From assembly GCA_951394405.1 (NCBI GenBank), contig OX596342.1:1240001-1304000 (forward strand): a stretch of 64,000 nt of DNA, in the 5' to 3' direction. The notes under the pieces are model-generated. The model was not told the origin of the DNA. It made no database searches and saw only the letters and a list, made by a program, of their open reading frames with translations. Numbering within the stretch: the stretch's first letter is position 1; each line of letters begins with the position of its first letter. Origin of the DNA: Coprinellus micaceus (taxonomy: Eukaryota; Basidiomycota; Agaricomycetes; Agaricales; Psathyrellaceae). The position numbers were made by a program, and so were the translations under genes. This document shows, in pieces, positions 24,569 to 35,825 of the stretch.

Positions 24569-25646
24569 GAGTACTTTACTGTGCCCCACTTCACCAATTG
24601 GACTCCATTGGGTATCCAATGGGGTCCATTGGACTCCAATTGGGGTTGTTGGGTTTCTTGCCACCCAAATTCTATCCTGTTGGGCCTAGCCCACTCTAAC
24701 CAACCCCAATCTACCACCCAAAATTCACACATTGGACTCCAGTTGGACAGAAAAAGGTGGTTTCCCCAGCCTAGACTGACAAGACACCACTGGGGTTGTG
24801 ATTTGGGGTCCATTAGACAAAATCTCATTGGACTCCAATGGAGTTCCAGTGGGGACCCATGACCCAAGTGGGGCAAAAGCGTGGGTATGGGAAACTGTGG
24901 CTGTGCTATTTTGACATATGGTATCATTCTGTCAGATTAATTCCGGAAAAATCGGAAGAAATACTGAAAGAATTCCCATCATTCTTGTTTGGGAAGTATG
25001 ACATCATCATTATGATGACAAATTTGACATGTGATCTTATTCCATCACATCAATTCTGGAAAAATCGCAAAAAATACTGATAAAATTCCTATCTTACTTG
25101 TTTACAAGATATGATGTCAGGACTGATTCAAAATCAAGACACTGGTGTCAATTTGATTTGTTACTATATTTGCATTCAGGGTCTGATATGAGTGTTATGA
25201 TAACTGGTGACAACTGTGGGAAAGATACAATTAATCTGCATTTTAGGTCACAGTTTCTTACGGCCAGGACTACAGGTGGCATATACTGAGTTTTGAAGTC
25301 AGATCATATTAGGACTGGTGTGATGTGTACTGTGGCTGTGTAGACTGATGTGAATCAGGTTTCTTCCACAGCCTATAGTTTCACAAAAGACAGATGTGGC
25401 TGGTGTCTTATTGAAGTCCAATTGGAGTCTAGTGGGAGTTCAATCCCTACTGAATATTTTTGCCTGAAGTCTGGGCATAGCTGGTTGGACCTGGTTGGAG
25501 TCCCATTGGAGTGGGCTGGGGTGGGCTGGACTTGGTTGTATATCCACTGGACTCCAATGGACTCTAGCCCCCCCAGGCTGGATATCCAATGGGGTGGCTG
25601 GACCCCAATGGAGTTCAATTAGACAAGTGGGGGAGTGCGAAGTACT
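24569..25646. mobile_element. Non-autonomous TIR element, AGTACTT family, copy 1
   Basis: This copy is about 1.08 kb, with ends GAGTACTTTACTGTGCCCC and the inverted partner CCCCACTTGTC..AGTACT. Both subterminal regions are packed with short palindromes built on GGACTCCAATTGGAGTC and GGGTATCCAATGGGGTCC. The middle is AT-rich with repeats of a sequence around TTAATTCCGGAAAAATC. Copy 2 lies at 46622-47614. No coding frame is present. I find no clean target duplication here (flanks CTGGTGGCC and GAGTGGTGG), so one end may be rearranged. Confidence 0.7.
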
Positions 25647-25659
25647 GAGTGGTGGGGAC

Positions 25660-26795
25660 CTTGCAAGGAAGTAAAAGATGTGTGAGCCTTTCTAGGGATT
25701 ATTGGGACCATGCGAATATTCATCAAGGACTTCGTGAAGAGAGCTGAGCCAATTCAAAAGTTGACTCGCCAGGATATAACCTTTCATTGGGGTCGTGAGC
25801 AAGAGGAAGCTATGGATGACTTGAAAGAAGAAATTTGAGTAGCTCCCTGATTGAAGTCTATTGACTATTCAAACAGGGCTGAGATCAAGTTATCCGTTGA
25901 CACCTCTTACCATGTGATCAGTTGGTATATCAGCCAACAGGACCCCGAGGACCCCAAGAAGTGGTGGTATGTGTGCTTTGGGTCAACACTCATGTCACCC
26001 TGGGAAGCGAGATACTCACAACCCAAGAGGGAATTATTTGGGCTCATGAGGATGTTGAATGAGAACAGATACTGGTTAGCTGGATGTTGACACTTAATAG
26101 TAGAGACCGATGTGAAATACATCAAAGGAATGTTAAACAATCCTGAGATGGGTCTGAATGCAACTATAAACCGCTGGATTGAGAACGTGCTCTTCTATCA
26201 CTTTGAGCTAAGGCACATTGCAGGAAAGATGTTCGCAGTGGATGGGCTCTTGCAACAACCGCAGGCACCAGGAGATCCTGAACAACAACCTTGGGACCAT
26301 ACAGGAGAATGGGCGGATGGGTTAAGAGGATATTCAAAACCTGACCCTGACGATCCCGAACCTCTGGGCTTTGAGGAGTTCAAACATGGGATAGACACAA
26401 GAGGAGGATACTTTCTGGAGGAGGTTGATGAGGACGATTATTTCAAGGCGGATTACAAAATGGAAGCGGTAGAATGCCAGTTCATGCACACGGAGATGCC
26501 GCCCAACAAAGAGGAATTTGCTTTGAGTGAGGTCGTCAAAGAATATGGTGAGTCGCAAAGGAGTCCCTTTGCTTGAGAATGGGACAAACACTTACCCAGA
26601 ATACGTGAATGGCTGAAAGGGATGTTGAAAGTGCCCAAGGGTATGAACACCATGGAAGCTGCAAAATGGGTTTGTGATTGTAGTCACTTCTATAAGAAGG
26701 AGGGAAAATTCTACTGAAGGCAAGCCAACACCCACAACTGGTGGTCCTGATCAAGAAGAGAATGTATATCCTCTGAGCAGTGCATGATAACCTGC
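25660..26795 (+). pseudogene. Ty3/gypsy pol fragment (end of RT, RNase H, start of integrase)
   Basis: This is a decayed piece of a gypsy polyprotein. It reads GTMRIFIKDFVKRAEPIQKLT, then the RNase H start KSIDYSNRAEIKLSVDTSYH, then SQPKRELFGLMRMLNENRYWL and RHIAGKMFAVDGLLQQP (about 26,210). A linker follows, then an integrase-like zinc-finger region (VCDCSHFYKKEGKFY). Stops and frameshifts occur near 25,836, 25,850, 26,090, 26,574 and 26,716. The fragment is bounded on both sides by members of the AGTACTT TIR family in opposite orientations, and it lacks LTRs, gag, protease and the RT core. Confidence 0.75.
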
Positions 26796-27412
26796 TGTAC
26801 TTTACACTCCCCCATAAGTCCTGCAGGATTCCAGTGGACTTCCAGTAGGCCAGTGGATGTCCACTGAACTTTCAGCCATTTCACTGAATTGTGACTGAAC
26901 ATCCACTGGATGTCCAGCAGATGTTCAGTAAAAGTCTACCCAGTTGTTGATGGGTTAGGCTACTAGATGTCCACAATACGTCTAGTGAATAAAGAAACCA
27001 TTGGTTTTAATATGATCTGAATACAAACTTGGCATAAGCCACTTGTTGGTCTTGCTGTAAGAAATGATGATCTGAAAGTTTGGGTCCATTTGATTTTTCC
27101 CACCAGTTGTCATAACACTCATATCAGACACCCTGAATGCAAGTACAGTAACAACTTTTACAATTCACACCAGATCTTCCTATTTTAAATAGGCCCTTAT
27201 ATCAAATCAAAATAGATATGATGTCATATCTCCTAAACAAGATAGTATTTTTTTCAGTATTCTTTCCGATTTTTCCTGATTTGATATGATTGAATGGGAT
27301 CACACGTCAAATTTGTCATGATGATTATGACATCACACTTCCTAAACAAGAATGATGGGAATTTTTTCAGTATTTTTCTTGATTTTTCCGGAATTAATGT
27401 GACATAGAGCAT
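26796..27412 (-). repeat. Truncated, inverted member of the AGTACTT TIR family
   Basis: It begins TGTACTTTACACTCCCCCA, which matches the complement of the right end of copies 1 and 2. From about 26,985 to 27,412 it is the diverged reverse complement of the AT-rich core of copy 1 (for example TTTTTCCGGAATTAATGTGAC near 27,385). The stretch 26,820-26,960 has its own set of GTGGACTTCCAG-like palindromes, so it may be a related subfamily. The other terminus is missing. Confidence 0.65.
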
Positions 27413-28001
27413 ATGCCACCTGGCCACATGCCCTGGGCACCCTTCTTATTTGGCTCTGGGTACGTACCCAGGGCAGAATATAAATTGCTTGGCATATATT
27501 CCGGCTACCAGTTGTAGCCATAAGGTTGCGCTCAGGCGCAGAGGCGTACCATGAGGACGACTTCTGATTGTGGTAGGACCTTCCCAATTTGGTGCCTGTG
27601 GCTGGCTGAGTCACACCGGCTGACACATTTTGGTTCATTGCGTCTAATTGAACACACCTTGCCCCGTTTTTCCTCTCTCCCTGTCCGCTCAATGCCATTC
27701 TAACTTACTTACTCTATAATAGACCGACATCTGTGCCATATACCTCTACCTCTGTCCCCCCCGTCCCAGAACGTGAGTTTTTTGAACCCAAAGGCCCCCT
27801 TGCTGGCTGATCAAGGTGAAAAGCTAGCGCCTGTCATCGCGAGTGCCCTTGGGCCAGTGAGAAGAGGGAAAGCATGGATTTGTTCATGGATTTGAGCTAC
27901 TGTGAGTCCGATATAGGTTTCTACGAAGGTCTACGTGCTCAATCTTCATTTGCATATGTGTTCCCTCAAGTCCAGACCCAAACCCTGATTTCTATGTCTT
28001 A
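27413..28001. other. No gene recognised; upstream of the Ndc10-like gene
   Basis: This stretch of about 590 bp has no supported frame. It may include the promoter and first small exons of the Ndc10-like gene, which begins about 28,002. Confidence 0.35.
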
Positions 28002-31000
28002 TTGGCAACCCACCTGGAAGAGAGCTCGTTTCAACCTGATTTGAAGTGGGACAAGGGTCCCCCAGCACCAGGGCAGTGCCCATATATGATGGATGTTGAA
28101 GGGGGTCCTCCAGAGGACCTAGGACTTTACACTATCTTGCTGGAGCACCCTTCGCCACTCGAGCAGCCCCTCTCAGCCACACCTGCTCCTCCTGCGCCTT
28201 CCATGGTTGAGTCATCGCTGATGCAGCTACAGAACGAGGCTGACGCAGACAGGAAGGAAAGGAAGGCCAACTTCAAGAAGAGTGGGTTGAAAACAAACAG
28301 GTATGGTCGCCACCAACGTTGGTACTTCACCTTCTGGGCAGAGGATCAAGCACACTGTGCAGAAGAGGCAGCAGCCACAGGAGCGCCATACTGTCCTGTA
28401 CCTGCTCGCCCTATCATAGCTGTAAAGACCTGCATTTTCTTGAAGCACGAGGTTATGAGGAACACGGTACACATCTTGTCCGAGTCGTTTTACCCCTATC
28501 TATCGCACATTTGCTAAACACAGAAATGTTTGTAGCTCGGCGTGAATGGACAGCCAATCCCCAATACCTTCCTGTCCCCAGCATCTGTTGACCAAATTGT
28601 ATCTGCAATGGAAGAGCTTTGCTATGAAGAAACAAATAGCAAGGTCAACAAGCTCAGAGACGATGCCAACATCCGTTCAATCATTCAGGCGTCCCACTTG
28701 AATGAAGCAAACCATCAGGATAGAGCACAGAAGGCGAAGGCCAACGGCCTCCTGTCACGTTTGTACCGTACCTCAGTTCCATACTGCAGTTTTTGATGAG
28801 AATCATAGAAACCCTCACCTGAGACCAGCTTCAAGAGGTTGCTCTTGGGATGCTCGCACAGGACCCTAAGAAGCCTGGTGGCTTGAAAGCCTCCATCCAT
28901 CGTACCCGAGATTGGGGAATGCTCTTGACTGCTGTGAGCACAGCAATGTGTGGTGATAATGTTAGATCCGTACTGTGGTCCGACCTGATCTTGAAACCAT
29001 GCACCCTTATCAATATTGGTGAGGATTATCAGACCACAGTGTGTTGAGCAGTTGACTTCTGGTGTATATGGGGGTTTGATCATGAGTCTAGGCCTTTGTA
29101 ATTACCAGCAACCAGGGCAAGACCAACTGGGATGGAAAAATCGACCTGCATGCTGCACTCCACCACCGACATCCAGAGCTTTGTGCCATCAGCGCAGCAG
29201 CGATGCAACTGTTTTCTTACTTCCACATCCAAGGTGGAAAACACCCTGATTTTGCCCCTGTCTACGATGATCCCAGGGCAACAGATATCAGTTTTCGGCC
29301 ATGGTATGAATGGGTTTTGTTTCCAAGCCAAGAGGGACCAACAGCCCAGCTGAGCCTTGCAGGTATGTCGTTTTTGCTCACTCCCTGATGTAAATGTATA
29401 TGCTTACCTGTATCTCTCCTTGAGGCCACATGAAGTGGGCAAATTCACTCAAGTTGGCATACGGCATATTTGCACAGAAAGTGACCCATCTTGGGAGGAC
29501 CACTGCTGTCTGTGATGGCAGGGACTACGGTGCAACTGTTGAGGGTGTCATGGCCCTTGGGCTGTGGTCGCAGGGTGGCACTTTCAAGGTGTACAACAGG
29601 TTCCTCCCAATCGATGCCATGCTGGCATGCGCTTACTTCAATGGAGAGAAGAAGGATAACTACTTCATTCCTCGCGACTTCTTGGGTACGTCTCACATTG
29701 CCTGGTGTTGGCCCACTGTCTCTAACTTGATTTGACAATCCTCAGAGCCACCACCCAAGCTCCTCACACTTCTGTTTCTGTGGATTGAGGAGGAGGAAGC
29801 TGCATACCAAGTAAGGCTTGCAAAACTCGGTAATCCTGCAAAGGATGAGAGCCTTGCAAACTTCTTGCATGTCCTCCGCTTTTTTAGGTGTGTCCTCCTT
29901 CAGGATGTTGCAGTTCTTGCTTATGGGAACCCTGAGCTCAAGATGTCAATTCTTGACCATGCCCCCTTCAATTCTGAAAGCTTTCGTATGTTCAAGGATA
30001 GGACTGGTCCTATTTGTCATGAATGCAGACACTTAGAGGCAGACAGCAGTGGCAGACAAAAGCAGCAGAGGTGAGTGGAGGGACAGAGTGAGCTGAGTGA
30101 TCAGATCAGATAATGAGTAAGGTGATGAATTGACAGAGAGGTCAGAATGCTGATACAAGCCCAAGTACCTAAGCTTATATACTGCAGAGGACAATAAGTG
30201 ATGGAAATGGAAGTGCTTGAAAGAACAATAATGAAGGCAGTGTAACTAGAAATGGAACAAGAAGGAAGCGCAAAGCAGTGGAGAACAATAAGCAAGGCAG
30301 TAACAAGGCAATGCAAGAAGTAGGAGGCAATACAGAACAGCAGTGTAAGACAGTGCGTAGAATGGAAGAGTGATAGAAGGGCAATAGAAGTGGAACAAAG
30401 GATGGGTGGCAGTGTGGAAGGGAACAATGGGGAGGAGCAATGGGAGATAAGATGTCATAGATAAGATGGAGTGATAACGGTAAGATAAAGGAAAAAGATA
30501 AGATGAAATTGTATGGAGTTCATGACACGATTCTTGAGAAGGCCGAGGCCGAGCTCCTGGAACGTCATGACAACCTTCCAGAGATGCTTGTCCAGTCGTT
30601 CTCTGGACATATGCAAGCTGTCTACACACAGCAGCTTCTTCAACAACGCCACCTCCAAGACTTTGAGGACAGGATTGATGCACGACTCTCCATGGCAATG
30701 CAAATTTGCTCTTCCTCAGCCCCCAACTCCAAAAAGCGAAAGCTCCTCAATGAAGTTGACTCAGGTATGGAATTACAGTGCTGTATGCTAATGTTTAGCT
30801 AAGCTAACATACATAAAAGGGTCTATCCAGAGTTGGACTCCACGCCCCTCACCCTTCCCTGCAGGACCTAACGAAGGGTCAGCTCCAGCAAGTTCTACCA
30901 CAACAAGTGGCCCCAGTGGTCGTCCCAATGCTATTCCAGCCACCACATATGTGTCACCTCCTGCTTCAACTTGTTCTTTGGAGACTTTCACCCCCTCAAC

Positions 31001-31604
31001 TTCAACCTCCCTTTTTCTGTTCCAATTTGTCAGTGGTGCAGGAAACGTATTCTCAACCAAGACCTTCCCCCTCAGCCAGGCAGCAGACACTCGAGTGCTT
31101 CAGATGAAGTATGTCACCAAACTCAAAGCCATATTCCCTGCAGAGAAGTTGAAGCACTCCGAGTTTGAATGGGTTTGCAAAAAGAAGGAGTGGATGTTCC
31201 TTCCAAAGTTTGAGTGGTGGGCACCTGCAAAGGATATGGCACCTTTAATTTCAGACATTTGGTGGGAGTGGACCATCGGCATTGGTCATCACTTCTCAAT
31301 CCATGAGCTGGTGTGGGAATGGCAGGCACTGTGGAAGCGTGACAAGAACTCAATCAAGAGCCAATGGACGCGATGGTACAAGCTTGTTACGCTCACTGAA
31401 GATCCTGTGAAGCAGAACGTCGGATGGTCTTCCAAAGATGCCTTGGAGTTTTTGGCATCCAACTATCCCCTCTCACCTGGAAACACTGACCCCAACTTCC
31501 GCAGCAGTTGGTCCTTTGCTGACTGGATGAAGGCCAATGCGGAGAGGGACGGGGTACTTGCAGCCTCACGAGCTTTCACCCCTACATTAAGTAGTATACA
31601 TTAG
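28002..31604 (+). pseudogene. Ndc10/GCR1-C domain protein (Crypton-like), split by a solo LTR
   Basis: This resembles the agaricomycete family with the CBF3 subunit Ndc10 fold (tyrosine-recombinase-like, as in Cryptons) and a GCR1_C DNA-binding end. The N-terminal part contains PNTFLSPASVDQIVSAMEEL and KLRDDANIRSIIQA. The core has HRTRDWGMLLTAVSTAMCGDN (about 28,898), then NWDGKIDLHAALHHRHPEL (about 29,130), FSYFHIQGG and DNYFIPRDFL followed by PPPKLL (about 29,665-29,765). RFFRCVLLQDVAVLAYGNP precedes the break. After the LTR the frame resumes with LEKAEAELLERHDNLPEML. The C-terminal block ISDIWWEWTIGIGHHFSIHE (about 31,245) matches the GCR1_C pattern. There are several short introns. The stop is TAG at 31602-31604. 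I assign the family by pattern; catalytic residues of a recombinase cannot be confirmed by eye. Confidence 0.6.
30015..30527. repeat. Solo LTR, family 1, copy 2
   Basis: This is a 513-bp unit with ends TGTCATGAA..TTCATGACA. The flanks are CTATT (30010-30014) and CGATT (30528-30532), a 5-bp duplication with one mismatch. It shares most of its length with the repeat at 17,781-18,977, without the nested LTR, but has about 30 extra bases near its left end. It interrupts the Ndc10-like gene; removing it and one flank joins two open frames in phase (GPI then LEKAEAE). Confidence 0.78.
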
Positions 31605-32333
31605 CGAGTATAAAACATGTTCTACTTACAACGAGAATATAGCCTTTATTCTCTCTCTTGGAGTGGTGCTCCTCTCCGCTCCCCTTCACTCTCTCACATG
31701 TTCGCCCACCCCCCACCTCATCCCACCATCTCAGTCCTACTCCTGTGCTGAATTCTATGCACATACCTTCACCTCCCTTCCTCCTCACCCCCATGCACTT
31801 GTTCCCTCCACCTCGCTCACTCACTCCCATCTTACTCCCTCCCATTTGTTCCCTTCTACTCATTCCTATCTCCTCGCTCATTTGGGCTTGGTTGGCTGGG
31901 TGTGTCTTGCGTTGCTTGGTCTGAGATGGTTGGGGGTTGTGGGTGTCGAGGTCGTCAAAGGCGGTGGAAGGTGACACCAAGTATGGCCTGCCAGGAACCC
32001 AGACATCCGCTGCACATGTTGTTGATCCCCAGCAGAGACGGGTCTCGGGTCTCGAGTCTTGTGGCGCTGGATTAACTCGAGCACCCCACCTTGATTCGCC
32101 TTCCACTTGCAGCTCCAAAAGCCCAGTGCCTTCATTCCCGGGGGTGTGGACTCAACGAGTGGTCGCCTTCTCGTTCTCCTTGGCCAACCAGCCTTACTTC
32201 CCCACTTGCACACCTCTGCGCCATGGATGCCGATATGGGTACTTTCTGCAGCAAGGTGGGCCAGCCTTATCTATGGTTCCCCCCTTACCTTAAGTGAAAG
32301 CCTTTCCCTCAGGATACAATCTTACTTTCACAT
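31605..32333. other. No gene recognised
   Basis: This stretch of about 730 bp is C/T-rich on the plus strand (31,650-31,870). It has open frames but no similarity that I recognise. A TGGCGCTGGATTAA string at 32,061 resembles a primer-binding site, but there is no LTR beside it. Confidence 0.3.
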
Positions 32334-32906
32334 GTGGTGCCACTGCTCGGCGCCTTCAAATTTCTCCAGTTTACTGCAGTGTTCTCACTGCGTACTGCTC
32401 TGCAGGACGCAGTGGCCCAGGAGCTTCAGGATGCTGAGGCCTGCGAGGATTTCAACGACAAGTCCTTGAATCTCCCCTGCAAACGAAAGGTCGGCCTCGA
32501 TGACTGCCTCTTGGATGAGGAAGCCTTGGGACACGACTCTCCAACTGCGGCAGATTTCACAGGGCTTGAATCACTGGATAGGCACCCAAGGTCTGCTACT
32601 TCCATTGTGGGATCAAGCACCTGTCCAAGTGGGAGAAAAGCATACAAGAAGCGGCAGAAGATCACTCAATGGAAGGCTAAGCAACAAAAAGACTTCTTCC
32701 AGAATACATTGGCATCCAGCAAGGCTGATGTAAGTGAGCAACTCGGGGCAGCAACAACCATCCCAGTTGAGCTCCCCGTTGGTAACTTGCCCACCAATTC
32801 AAGCGGATACGAGGCAAGGAATCCAGACAGTAAGGTCGACTCTGTGCTGGATATGGAGCAATTGCTTGCTGAGGAATATGTGTTAATTGAATGGGATGGT
32901 TGGTAA
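32334..32906 (+). CDS. Fragment of an agaricomycete-specific protein of unknown function
   Basis: This is an open frame of about 190 codons. It contains a basic stretch (GRKAYKKRQKITQWKAKQQ), the segment PVELPVGNLPTNSSGYEARN, and the end LLAEEYVLIEWDGW with the stop at 32904-32906. The order (basic helix, a P-V-x-L-P-x-xx-LP segment, a GY motif, an acidic helix ending in EWDG) matches a lineage-specific family I recall from agaricomycete genomes, often near transposons. The function is unknown. The true start and any upstream exons are not clear, and a SINE-like element begins within a few bases of its end. Confidence 0.35.
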   Translation: MVPLLGAFKFLQFTAVFSLRTALQDAVAQELQDAEACEDFNDKSLNLPCKRKVGLDDCLLDEEALGHDSPTAADFTGLESLDRHPRSATSIVGSSTCPSGRKAYKKRQKITQWKAKQQKDFFQNTLASSKADVSEQLGAATTIPVELPVGNLPTNSSGYEARNPDSKVDSVLDMEQLLAEEYVLIEWDGW

Positions 32907-32910
32907 GCTC

Positions 32911-33975
32911 ACTTTTTTATTTTTTATTTTTATTTTTATTAGTTTTAAATCAGCTTTTATGAAGTTTAGGGCCCCCCGCCATTAGGCAGAGAACCCCTAT
33001 TACCCACACTCTTGCGACACAGGAAACCACTAATGTGGTACTCTGGAATCAACTTAGGTTCACACCTGACTGATTACATCAAGTGAACCGACAGAGAATT
33101 TAGTGCCCTCAAGTCGGTATGCAGGAGACTGTCCTGATCCACTACAGCCCACGCTTCACCAGGGAGTTCGTATAGAGCCCCAGCTATTAGAGTTCCTGTT
33201 TTCAGGCAGATGGTTCGCTGATGCCAACTGGCGTGGATCCCCATCTGTCCCAGGTCTCTGCCTCGCCTGCAGCCAACCGGGTATGCAATCCCGAGGTTTT
33301 TTCCCCAGGCCTGGAGTTATTTTGTCTGGGTCTGACTGCCCACACACAATTGGTGGGAACAGTTAACCACCTTGGTTTTTCAGCCAGGGAGTTAAAACCC
33401 CACCTACTAACAACAGGTGCCGTGCCCTTGTGCCCGAAGCCAGGATTTGCCACATCATTCCCACAACTACTACTGCTGACTAACGACTCCTACTAACGCC
33501 AGTTTATGCCATTGCCCAATGGACTGGGTCTTTGGAGTGGAGGGGGGTGTGGGCCTGGAGGCCGTTCCGCTTGTTATATATATATCCCTCACTTCCCAAC
33601 CCCTGCGCTTTCGCTCCCATATCGGGTACGACAGATAAGGTTTCACCCTTTTCCTGCCAATTTGGGGTAGTGTGGCTGGTCCCCTAGGCCATCCCTTCCC
33701 GGACCAAGTGGGCTTTCCCATGGCCTCAGTTGTCTGGTTGGTGCAAGTTTGAACACGAATCTAGACCATGCCAGATCAACCCAGCCGCATGCCTGGGAAT
33801 GGTTTACCCAACCCAGTCATCCGAGCATGTGACAGTATCCACTGTCGGTCACATGCCTAACCTAGCTTTATGGTACCAGGGGATGAGCAGGAATTGAACC
33901 CACAACCTTCCGGTGACTTGCATAGCCACCTCTCCTGGTCTTTAGTGGCACACACCACTGGGCTACAGGGGCCCC
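32911..33975 (-). mobile_element. tRNA-derived SINE-like element
   Basis: On the minus strand the unit begins at 33975 with GGGGCCCCTGTAGCCCAGTGG. That contains a Pol III A box (TAGCCCAGTGG), and about 60 bases later comes a B box (GGTTCAATTCC, around 33,895). It ends at 32911-32942 in an A-rich tail of AAAAAT-like repeats (plus-strand TTTTTA runs). At about 1.06 kb it is long for a SINE, so the 3' part may be a composite. Its 5' end abuts LINE-B sequence exactly. No coding frame is needed to explain it. Confidence 0.6.
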
Positions 33976-35262
33976 ATTGAGTATGGCTCTGCACATACAT
34001 GCACAAAGCGCATTACTCTTGTTAACATGTCGGAGCCACACCCCTCCATTGGAGTATGTTGGACAAATTGGCTTCCCCTTGGGGTTGCACAGCACCAAGA
34101 ACTGGTGCCCTAGATAGTCTGGGTTGCGTGCCTGAGTAGCCCACACGTCCAGTGCGGAATCGGCAACATGCTTGCGCACACTATCGAGAGATGTAGCGGG
34201 TCTCACTCCTGCTGGAGTAGGAGGGAGGCTCTGCGCGTGCTGATGAGCACGATGTTGAGAACCCCACTTCAACTTGGAAGGGGTCTCAATGAAGTCCACC
34301 CGTCTGTCCGCCTTGGAGGCAAACCAGGTGCGGAGGGCCTTACAGGTTGCAAGCGAGTGTGCCTGGCCCAAATGGATCCCCGGATCAACTGCCCTCTTAG
34401 CCGTGGCTAGAGAGTCAGTAAATATCGCAATCCGATCACAGTCTTCTAGGGCCGTAGCCCTTCTGACTGCCATACGAATCGCTAGGAGCTCAGCATCAGA
34501 TGACAGGACACATCCTGCCACCATGACCCCCTTGCTCCGTTGGTTACCTAGGCCTTTGTAAACGTAGGCCGCGGTCACATTATGCCTGGTGGCCTTGGGG
34601 ACAGACGCGTCCACCCCCATGCACACTGTATGAATGTTGGTACTCAACGAGTTCCATAGAGTGTTCAGTTCCTTTTGATGCCTTTTGAGGATATCCTCGC
34701 CATAGTGGTCGAAACTGTTGAATTTGACTTGGGCCCCATAGAGGTCCATCATCCTAGATCCTGTTCAACTGCACATGGCTCAAACTTCTCCGTGAGTTTG
34801 GGCAGTCCCCTGAGGATCTGGCCTATAGCATCCTTCACGCAGCTGCAGTTCACTGGGGAAAGGTGACAGGCAGCCCCATAATGGGGGGAGGCACTCCCCC
34901 TGTACTCCTCCGGTAAAAGGGAGTGCAGGGGGGGTGTGTCAGATAAAGTCGCTGTCCAGAACACTGCACACTGTGAGAGTTTCTGAAGGTGAAGACGGAT
35001 GGGTGGGAGGCCTGCAAGGCTCTCCGTTCCACCAGTAGGAGACATGCAAAACACCCCTATTATCCAGCATGCCGCTTTGTGTTGCATGGAGGTTAGAATT
35101 TTGAGTGCGCCTTGGATCTTTGCGCCCTCATAATACCCCAATCTATGCCCATACGTGCAGATGGGTATCACACACGCACGAAACAAGATGTGTTTGTTCT
35201 TGGGCGAGAGCCCTCAAGTAGAGTTACCAAGCATTCTCATTGCCATTACGGTGGTGAGAGCC
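33976..35262 (-). pseudogene. LINE-B ORF2 fragment (RT C-terminus and RNase H)
   Basis: On the minus strand this encodes FRACVIPICTYGHRLGYYEGAK, GGTESLAGLPPIRLHLQKLS, the RNase H start GVDASVPKATRHNVTAAYVY, IAIFTDSLATAKRAVDPG and ADSALDVWATQARNPDYLGHQ. It matches the better copy at 60,939-62,804 throughout. It is broken by a small deletion near 34,757 (frameshift) and ends at 33976, where the SINE-like unit starts. At 35262 it is interrupted by LINE-C. The flank resumes at 41659-41702 and then again at 44399. Confidence 0.85.
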
Positions 35263-35825
35263 TTTTTTTTTTTTTTTGTATCCATGTTTATTGTCCACGG
35301 GGTATCCCCCATGCGGGACATTTCTCAACATACAAAAGTAATTTATCTATAAAGTTCGGAGTTTTGTGCTCGCCCAGCACCTGTGATCTGCGTTCAGATC
35401 CTTCGAGGGGATCCCCCCACAGTCCAGCACGGAAACACAGTTTCGGTGGAGGGCTCTTGTGAGTGACCCAAGGGGGTGTTGTGCATCGTGTTGGCCCAGT
35501 CCAACAAATGGTCCAGGGCCTGTTGATGTACGCCGTACCTGGCCCGGCTGTGACCGACCCCTTGGGGTTAACTTGGTCTGCCTGGTTTGGTGTTCAGCGC
35601 AGCGTTCTCTGATTTATGCTGTGGGTGTTAGTTGGGATTATAATGTTTGAGTAATTTGATTAGTGGGGGGTAATGTTATTAGGAGGGGGAGTGGGAGTGG
35701 CATGTAGCTGGGGTGGAGAGGGCAGATAAGGGAAGGAGAGAGAGGGAGGGAGGGAGAGTGGGAGTGAGAGTGGGAGTGAGACCTGTGGTAACATGGTGGA
35801 TGAACCGAGGGCGAGTGCGTGCTCT

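Noticed and set aside
24569..25646. Open frames of 80-160 codons with many Trp, Gly and Pro residues
   Set aside because: They are translations of the GGACTCCAAT-type palindrome arrays and occur on both strands of every copy.
32055..32090. Possible retrotransposon primer-binding site TGGCGCTGGATTAA
   Set aside because: No LTR end precedes it and no gag-pol follows, so the match is probably chance.
33202..33721. Open frames in the body of the SINE-like element
   Set aside because: No similarity to any family I recognise, short, and overlapping on both strands.
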